In this document: piece by piece, positions 27,997-33,001 of the stretch
Numbering within the stretch: the first letter of the stretch is position 1
Layout of the letters: every line of letters starts with the position of its first letter
IMG/VR virus record: IMGVR_UViG_3300013120_000602
Span: 1 to 33,001 of that record
Reading direction: 5' to 3' (one strand)
Length of the DNA: 33,001 bases
Source of the DNA: a virus
Notes under the pieces: model-generated
Told to the model about the DNA's origin: nothing
Seen by the model: the letters and a program-made list of their open reading frames with translations, nothing else
Databases searched by the model: none
Position numbers and translations under genes: made by a program

Positions 27997-29151
27997 TTAT
28001 TCTCTAGGCCAAGCAGAACCTTTAGGTAATAGAGATTTTAACATTCTTAAATAATCCCCTGATAAATTATCCAATCGAGCCGTGGCAGAAACTTCATCAG
28101 ATGCTCCACCTTCTAATCCTTCATTAGTTGAGGTCACTATATAATAATAAGTAGCAGCATAATTAATATCTGTATGATCATAAGTTATAGCTCCAGCAAC
28201 ACTAATTAAAGTTCCATTGCTAACTGTTACATTAGGAGTTATTTTATAATAAATATTATAATCAGTTACTCCTGTTACTGCATCCCAAGAAATCGTAATT
28301 TTTTTATCTCCTCCAACAGCCTCTACGTTTTCAGGAATAGATAAAGTTACTCCACTAGAGGAAGATGAACTAGAACTACTAGACGAAACAGAACTACTAA
28401 CAGAACTACTGCTTGAACTCAATGAACTTTCAGAACTTATTGAACTACTACTACTAGAAGAAGATATACTACTACTAGAAGAAGATATACTACTACTAGA
28501 ACTACTACTAGAAATACTACTACTTGATGATATGGAACTACTACTAGAACTACTACTAGAAATACTACTAATGGAACTACTACTAGAAGAAATATTTGTT
28601 AATCGTCCATATATATCATTGGTACAAATGTCTCTAGGATCATTATCAATTCCACCCACAATTCTACTGGTCGTTACGGTAGATAAAAATTGACCTTGTT
28701 GGAGATATAATTTGTCATATTGTCTACCTACCCAAGGAGTATTAGTGCCATCATAAGACACTCCCATAGGTTCTGCATCAATTCCACCCACAATTCTACT
28801 GGTCGTTACGGTAGATAAAAATTGACCTTGTTGGAGAAATAATTTGTTATTCGCATCTCCACACCAAGGAGTATTAGTACCATCATAGGAAATACCGTGA
28901 GGAGAAGTATCTGATCCAGAAACAGCTATATCTCTACTGGTCGTTACGGTAGATAAAAATTGACCTTGTTGGAGATATAATTTGTGAGTCACATCTCCAC
29001 ACCAAGGAGTATTAGTACCATCATAGGAAATGGCTGTTGGAAAAGTATCTGATCCAGAAACAACTCTACTTGTCTTTACGCTAGACTCAAATTGACCTGA
29101 TTGCAGATACAATTTATCATATTGTATTCCTGTCCAAGGAGTATGAGCCAT
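27997..29151 (-). CDS. mosaic tail protein: four repeats, serine-rich linker, FN3 domain, YmfQ N-terminal motif
   Basis: 384 residues. Residues 1-180 are four near-identical repeats of about 45 residues (PW.G....KLYLQ.GQF.STVTTSR). Residues 188-266 are about 90 percent serine with occasional Ile/Val, encoded by AGT/TCT-type triplet repeats. Residues about 267-358 form a fibronectin type III domain (ITISWDAVTGVTDYNIYYK, YYYIVTSTNEG). The last 20 residues (YLRMLKSLLPKGSAWPRE) match the expected start of YmfQ. A stop follows, then an RBS and the rest of YmfQ in another frame. The serine tract could be a flexible stalk or a glycan acceptor. ATG overlaps the preceding stop. Confidence 0.8.
   Translation of the reverse strand: MAHTPWTGIQYDKLYLQSGQFESSVKTSRVVSGSDTFPTAISYDGTNTPWCGDVTHKLYLQQGQFLSTVTTSRDIAVSGSDTSPHGISYDGTNTPWCGDANNKLFLQQGQFLSTVTTSRIVGGIDAEPMGVSYDGTNTPWVGRQYDKLYLQQGQFLSTVTTSRIVGGIDNDPRDICTNDIYGRLTNISSSSSSISSISSSSSSSSSISSSSSISSSSSSSSISSSSSSISSSSSSSSISSESSLSSSSSSVSSSVSSSSSSSSSSSGVTLSIPENVEAVGGDKKITISWDAVTGVTDYNIYYKITPNVTVSNGTLISVAGAITYDHTDINYAATYYYIVTSTNEGLEGGASDEVSATARLDNLSGDYLRMLKSLLPKGSAWPRE
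28354..28590 (-). repeat. serine-codon microsatellite in the tail protein gene
   Basis: About 237 bases of repeated serine triplets (read on the plus strand as ACTACTACTAGA-like units), coding the serine-rich linker. The reading frame is kept. Such tracts can change length by slippage, which would alter stalk length without killing the gene. Confidence 0.7.
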
Positions 29152-29843
29152 TATCCTTCGTCTCCATACATATTTTTAAAGGCCTTTACTACATCATTAA
29201 GAGATAAATTTGTATAATGATCACAAGGATAATCATAATGACAATATATCTCAAAACCATTTCTACGAGCCAATTCACAAAAACTGATATCATTCCCCTT
29301 ATGAACTGTTCCATCTTCATACCATTGTCTCATAAAAGCCCCTTTTCTCATATCTTCATTCTCAAATACTCTTTTTGAGATGACAAAACACCCTGTTCCA
29401 ACTGCATCTACCCTTTGTAGCCCCTCTCTATCTTGATGTTCCTTATAAGCATCAGACTCTCTATCGTAATCATAAGCATTCCAATAAACAGGTCTTTCCC
29501 CTTTCTTTTCTCCTGTATAATGCCAAATGGGTGTAGGCAATCCAATTATGTCTTTATCCCATTCAACCAAATCTAACGGATTATTTAAAGGAGGATTGTC
29601 AGTATCTATAGATAACCAAAAATCCCAATCCCCTTCTATAAATTGTTTTATTATATGATTTAAATTATTCACATAAGGCCGCCTTTTAGGAAATATAATT
29701 CTTTTCTGATATCTCTTATCCTCTGCCATTAATAATAAACATCGAACTACTGTAATGTGAACCCAATACCTATTAGGTATAGATATTAAGACACGACAGC
29801 TTTTACCACCTTCAAATTCATAGATGCCTTCAAATCTTTCCAC
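29151..29843 (-). CDS. GT-A fold glycosyltransferase within the baseplate operon
   Basis: 230 residues. RVLISIPNRYWVHITVVRCLL (about 17-37) and the DxD-type SIDTDNPPLNNP (about 78-89) followed by VGTGCFVISKRVF (about 148-160) and ISFCELARRNGFEIY are the pattern of GT2-like enzymes; the DxD binds the sugar-nucleotide metal. It overlaps the upstream gene by 58 bases, so the true start may lie nearer residue 14, though no other ATG is present there. Found between baseplate genes, it may glycosylate a tail protein. Confidence 0.75.
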   Translation of the reverse strand: MERFEGIYEFEGGKSCRVLISIPNRYWVHITVVRCLLLMAEDKRYQKRIIFPKRRPYVNNLNHIIKQFIEGDWDFWLSIDTDNPPLNNPLDLVEWDKDIIGLPTPIWHYTGEKKGERPVYWNAYDYDRESDAYKEHQDREGLQRVDAVGTGCFVISKRVFENEDMRKGAFMRQWYEDGTVHKGNDISFCELARRNGFEIYCHYDYPCDHYTNLSLNDVVKAFKNMYGDEG

Positions 29844-30316
29844 TTTTTTTCCTTATTCTTTCTAACTCCAGAAGAATCATCATTAGGATCAATAGCTTTC
29901 CTTATTCGTTCTTTAACTTCGCTTGTATCTTGCTTCAATTTCTCTTTCAAAACCAACTCTAATTGTAGTCCCTGTAAAGTTTTAATATCATAATTATTTT
30001 CAGATACACTAATTTTGGCTCTATTATCATAGAAATCCTCTGCTTCATCCTCCGTCATTTCAAACACTGTACTAGAAAACACTTGTAAGGCCTCTATTGC
30101 AAATTCTTTTGGGACTAATTTCATACACCAACGCATTCCTATTGGACTACCTGCTCCCTCTGTTTTGCAATCATACTTTTTATCATAAATAAGAGGTTCA
30201 CTCTGATAATCCCGATGTTCTCTAAAAAACTGTAATTTATTTTTGAACTTAGGATAAACAAAATGGCCTTTCCCATCCTTTGTTACTTTTATTTTTATGG
30301 GTACTAATTCAGTCAT
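29786..30316 (-). CDS. hypothetical protein (176 residues)
   Basis: Mixed alpha/beta protein with an N-terminal strand region (IKIKVTKDGKGHFVYPKF), a middle segment with two cysteines (DCKTEGAGSPIGMRWCM) and a charged helical C-terminus. It overlaps the sulfotransferase-like stop by four bases and the glycosyltransferase start by 58 bases. I recognise no family. Probably part of the inserted modification trio. Confidence 0.62.
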   Translation of the reverse strand: MTELVPIKIKVTKDGKGHFVYPKFKNKLQFFREHRDYQSEPLIYDKKYDCKTEGAGSPIGMRWCMKLVPKEFAIEALQVFSSTVFEMTEDEAEDFYDNRAKISVSENNYDIKTLQGLQLELVLKEKLKQDTSEVKERIRKAIDPNDDSSGVRKNKEKKWKDLKASMNLKVVKAVVS

Positions 30317-30834
30317 ATTTGGTCCTCCAATTCTATTACTATCTCCTCATCCGTCTTAAAGTTATCAAAAGAGATATCCAAAACTCTCCTATTCTTTAAT
30401 ATTCTGTCTAAAAATAATTCTCTCATCTTTATCACCTTAATAGCATTTGAATAACTCCATCCATAACACTTTGTTAAACTATTTGCTATTTTCTTTAATT
30501 CCCGTCTACATCTTATAAATATTGGATTTTCTATATAACATAAATAAAATCCTAACAAATAACATAATCTAGGGTCTTTCAATCCCCAACTAAATCTCTC
30601 TCTCTTCTCTATTTCCCTTTGTATAATCATATTCCATTTTTTAAAGGAATAAGAACCTTTAATAAAGAACTCATTAGGATTTTTAAATTCCAAATCTTCA
30701 AAATAGCCATTTACATTATATCTATCAGCCAGTCTAAAATGTTCTCCCATAGAAATATTCAATTTAGTATGTAATAGTCTAGCTACCGTACTAGTTCCAC
30801 ATCTTCCAGGACCTAAGACTAAATAATTACTCAT
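30313..30834 (-). CDS. sulfotransferase-like P-loop protein
   Basis: 173 residues, short for the family. The N-terminal LGPGRCGTSTVARLLH (residues 7-22) is the 5'-phosphosulfate-binding loop (GxxRCGTS) of PAPS-dependent sulfotransferases. FIRCRRELKKIANSL near 98-112 fits the 3'-phosphate binding segment 'vvRdP...a.S'. FSWGLKDPRLCYLL also agrees with phage and bacterial Sulfotransfer_3 proteins. A sulfate acceptor, perhaps a glycan on the tail, is unknown. A kinase-like alternative is less likely. Stop and start overlap its neighbours. Confidence 0.72.
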   Translation of the reverse strand: MSNYLVLGPGRCGTSTVARLLHTKLNISMGEHFRLADRYNVNGYFEDLEFKNPNEFFIKGSYSFKKWNMIIQREIEKRERFSWGLKDPRLCYLLGFYLCYIENPIFIRCRRELKKIANSLTKCYGWSYSNAIKVIKMRELFLDRILKNRRVLDISFDNFKTDEEIVIELEDQI

Positions 30835-31931
30835 TATAAATCTTCAAATGTAATAGTACCCAATATAGGAACTTGTGTATTAGTACTTGTAATATCTGCA
30901 TTAGGAGATACTAAGACAGCATTAAAATTATACTGAGCAGAAGTTATTGCTTCATTAATTTGAGAAAGATAAATAGTCTCTCCTGGACCACCCTTTCTAT
31001 ATAACAAATCTTCTAATTCATTCTCAATTGCTGTCTGTATTGTAGTCGTATTAGAAGACAATCGAATAGTAAAATCAATAGATTGAGATACCAATGTAAT
31101 AACTGTTAATCCTGTTTGGGCTCCTACAGGAATTCCAACAGTTTCTCCTGATGCTGGATCTATATGTTCAATAATATATTCTTCAACTGTGTTTCTCTCT
31201 GTTGCATCAGGAATAATAGAAGTATCATCATCTCTAGTAAATGCAACACCAATAGTTCCTAATCCATTATATGCAGGTAAACACCATGCTCTAGTTACTC
31301 CTGATACTTCTTTAGCCCAAGTTACATAATCAGCTTGACTTCCTCCATGTGGTGGTTGTCTTTTTCTTGTTAATAATCGATCTCTTAAATCCTCCACATA
31401 TTCTTCATCTGTTCCACCTGAAATTCCATCAGAATCAACAGTAACAGAGGAATTAATATTTACAATAGGACTAACAAAAGATAAAGTTATTCCTGCATCA
31501 TTATTACTATCAACTCCAGCCACCTGAGCCGTAAAATTAATATTTACAGTTCCTCCAGCCCCTACAGTATAAGTATCATCAATCAAATAAACTTCACCTG
31601 TAGTAGATTGTAACTTAGTATTGACAGGGATTTCCACTCCTGCTGTTCCTGTAGCTGCTCCAGTTCCTGTTGCTTTTGTTGCTGATTCCCTACTTAAACC
31701 ATACTCAGTAGCATGTGTATTTAGATTATTTTCATCAGCAGTTAGAACAAATAACTGATCAACAGTATATTTTAAAAATCCATAACATAAATGAATTGCT
31801 CCACCATATACTTTAGCCATTATTTTCAAAATGGATCTTCTCAATAATGATCCAACTCCAGTAATACGAGTCTCAAAATCAGAAGAAATACGATCACAAA
31901 GTTCTGTTAGTGATGGCCTTGAAAAGCTCAA
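30834..31931 (-). CDS. baseplate J / Mu gp47-like wedge protein
   Basis: 365 residues. Typical features in order: SLTELCDRISSDFETRI, ANEYGL-like HATEYGLSRESATKATG, GTAGVEIPVNTKLQSTTG, then LRDRLLTRKRQPPHGGSQADYVTWAKEVSGVTRAWCLPAYNG (around 185-230) and TVEEYIIEHIDPASGETVGIPVGAQ. This is the BaseplateJ family at usual length. It forms the inner baseplate wedge. Order gp45-gp46-gp47 is kept here, but gp48/YmfQ is pushed away by three inserted genes. Confidence 0.93.
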   Translation of the reverse strand: MSFSRPSLTELCDRISSDFETRITGVGSLLRRSILKIMAKVYGGAIHLCYGFLKYTVDQLFVLTADENNLNTHATEYGLSRESATKATGTGAATGTAGVEIPVNTKLQSTTGEVYLIDDTYTVGAGGTVNINFTAQVAGVDSNNDAGITLSFVSPIVNINSSVTVDSDGISGGTDEEYVEDLRDRLLTRKRQPPHGGSQADYVTWAKEVSGVTRAWCLPAYNGLGTIGVAFTRDDDTSIIPDATERNTVEEYIIEHIDPASGETVGIPVGAQTGLTVITLVSQSIDFTIRLSSNTTTIQTAIENELEDLLYRKGGPGETIYLSQINEAITSAQYNFNAVLVSPNADITSTNTQVPILGTITFEDL

Positions 31932-31947
31932 ATCAATACCTCCCTTT

Positions 31948-32424
31948 TTATGTTAATTGTTCACCCCACTGAACATCATATCGAAGTTCTGTAATTTCAG
32001 TACTGCCTTTTATTACTTGCACTAAAATTGCTAACCAATCTTTTCCTGGTGTTCCTATTCTCTCAGTAGAAACAATCACATTTGATGCTACTTTATCCTC
32101 TATTAACCATTGAAGAGATTCCTCTGCATACTCTTTTGCTTTTATTAGAGATTCTTCTATTGTCTTTGCCCTTCTTAATAACCAAAGACGAGAACCCATT
32201 TGATCTCCTTCTACTTCTGGAGAAATTAAATCTCCCCACCAACCACGTTTATCAGGATTGTCAGGATCAAGTAAAACATCATCATCTCTAGCTCTTCTGT
32301 CCGTAAATAAACTAAGATAAACAGCCGTCTCCAATCCACCATCATGAGTTAAATCACCCAGAGAAACTTCTAAATCTCCAGTCATTAAATCTGTGTCCCA
32401 CACCATCTTTATATCATCAGGCAT
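31948..32424 (-). CDS. Mu gp46-like baseplate protein (GP46 family)
   Basis: 158 residues. LVSLGDLTHDGGLETAVYLSLFTDRRA-type segment, DKRGWWGD, GSRLWLLRRAKTIEESL and ESLQWLIEDKVA are the markers of phage GP46. In Mu-like phages it contributes to the baseplate between the spike and the J-like wedge. RBS and spacing to the next gene (17 bases) are normal. Confidence 0.9.
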   Translation of the reverse strand: MPDDIKMVWDTDLMTGDLEVSLGDLTHDGGLETAVYLSLFTDRRARDDDVLLDPDNPDKRGWWGDLISPEVEGDQMGSRLWLLRRAKTIEESLIKAKEYAEESLQWLIEDKVASNVIVSTERIGTPGKDWLAILVQVIKGSTEITELRYDVQWGEQLT

Positions 32425-32437
32425 TTATCATTTTCCT

Positions 32438-32659
32438 TTATTGTGGTGTTGGTGTTGGTCCACTTGATGGATTTCCTGGTGCTGCTGATACATGTGTATG
32501 AGCATTATAATCTGATTCATTTGTAAACTCATCCACAATCGCTGTAGCTAAAGCTGTTGCAAACTTATCAGCGAAACTATGTAAATGAGTAACATCAAAT
32601 CCCTCAGATGCCATTTCAGCTAATATTTTAGTTTTCAATGTGTCCGCTCCTAATGGCAT
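32438..32659 (-). CDS. small tail-module protein (73 residues)
   Basis: Helical start (ADTLKTKILAEMASEGFDVTHLHSFADKFATALATAIVDEF) and a C-terminal NAHTHVSAAPGNPSSGPTPTPQ with a HTH motif and Pro-rich end, as often seen at tips or tails of spike-associated proteins. It lies between spike and gp46-like genes. Function is probably structural. Confidence 0.7.
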   Translation of the reverse strand: MPLGADTLKTKILAEMASEGFDVTHLHSFADKFATALATAIVDEFTNESDYNAHTHVSAAPGNPSSGPTPTPQ

Positions 32660-32681
32660 ATTATCTCCTTTTTAAATGTTA

Positions 32682-33001
32682 TTAAGGTCCTGTTGCTTTA
32701 ACTGTTAGAGAAGCATGTGCATGGGCACTCCCAGTAAAATGACAAATAGAATTTCCAGTAATACATCCTGCCAAAATTCCACCACCATCAATATCAACAA
32801 GAGTTCCTGTAATAGTTGCTTTTCCAGTAGCTGTTACATCTGCTGTTCCACCCGCTGTAACTGTGACATCCCCATCTGCTGTTGCTGTTATATCACCTTC
32901 TGCTGCTGCTGTTATATCACCTTCTGCTGATACAGATACATTTCCTTCCGTTGTTATATTTACATCTCCAATAGTCTCAACACCAGTATCAGGATCAGTA
33001 T
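32682..33001 (-). CDS. baseplate spike protein, C-terminal part (Mu gp45/gpV-like; 5' end outside window)
   Basis: Open from the right edge of the window to TAA at 32684-32682, about 105 residues. It consists of 'GDVTVTA.G' repeats (GDVNITTEGNVSVSAEGDIT..., GDVTVTAGGTADVTATGKATITG) that build the triangular beta-helix of the tail spike. LVDIDGGGILAGCITGN follows, with a HAHAS metal-site-like HxH near the end. In gp45/gpV spikes an HxH binds an iron at the membrane-piercing tip. The N-terminal OB-fold part is not in the window. Confidence 0.85.
   Translation of the reverse strand, partial: TDPDTGVETIGDVNITTEGNVSVSAEGDITAAAEGDITATADGDVTVTAGGTADVTATGKATITGTLVDIDGGGILAGCITGNSICHFTGSAHAHASLTVKATGP

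Noticed and set aside
27985-28010. Programmed frameshift joining the mosaic tail protein to YmfQ
   Set aside because: The YmfQ frame has a TAA immediately before its ATG, downstream of the stop of the first frame, so no shift could read through.

Overview
The window is a block of an AT-rich genome of a contractile-tailed phage (a free phage, a prophage or a metagenomic phage contig). The leftward-transcribed right third carries a Mu-type baseplate order: gp45-like spike, gp46-like, gp47/baseplate J-like and YmfQ/gp48-like. It continues into tail fibre proteins and ends in a lysis pair with an M15 peptidase. The rightward-transcribed left two thirds carry phage recombination genes (Rad50/Mre11 type), small phage hypotheticals, a phage-type SH3-fold protein, a sigma factor and a large set of sugar-nucleotide genes. 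The host cannot be named from the sequence. The M15 endolysin and the integron cassettes loosely suggest a Gram-negative host.

Layout. 1-4148: end of an unidentified gene, then a recombination operon in which a Rad50/SbcC-like ATPase is split in two polypeptides (367-1563 and 3537-4148) around an SbcD/Mre11 nuclease. 4153-7395: RmlD-like reductase, NeuB-like sialic/nonulosonic acid synthase, small ORFs and a SpsF-like cytidylyltransferase. 7660-13170: five direct copies of an about 100-nt element, which I read as integron attC sites. They delimit five gene cassettes holding three two-helix membrane proteins, a secreted protein, a structured RNA-like stretch and a complete EcoRI-type restriction-modification pair. 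No integron integrase is in the window, so this is a CALIN-type array sitting in a phage. 13196-14664: phage genes, including a RAMP/Cas7-like protein embedded in AT-rich, promoter-like tandem repeats. 14665-23545: second glycan block (Gfo/Idh oxidoreductase, DegT aminotransferase, two GNAT acetyltransferases, a PseB/FlaA1-like dehydratase and a 931-residue MptE/Maf-like glycosyltransferase), with a sigma factor and a ribbon-helix-helix regulator inserted. 23546-23783: converging terminators. 23784-33001 (minus strand): tail, fibre and lysis genes, with a sulfotransferase-like and a glycosyltransferase-like gene inserted in the baseplate operon.

How it may work together. The two sugar blocks could make and activate an acetylated amino sugar or nonulosonic acid, and the MptE/Maf-like protein could transfer it to protein serines or threonines. 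One tail protein (27997-29151) has a stretch of about 79 residues that is almost all serine, an obvious candidate acceptor; virion self-glycosylation is inference only. The most unusual feature is the cassette array. It looks like integron cargo captured at a secondary G/TT site between two ordinary phage genes, bringing EcoRI-type restriction-modification and putative exclusion proteins that could protect an infected or lysogenic host against rival phages.
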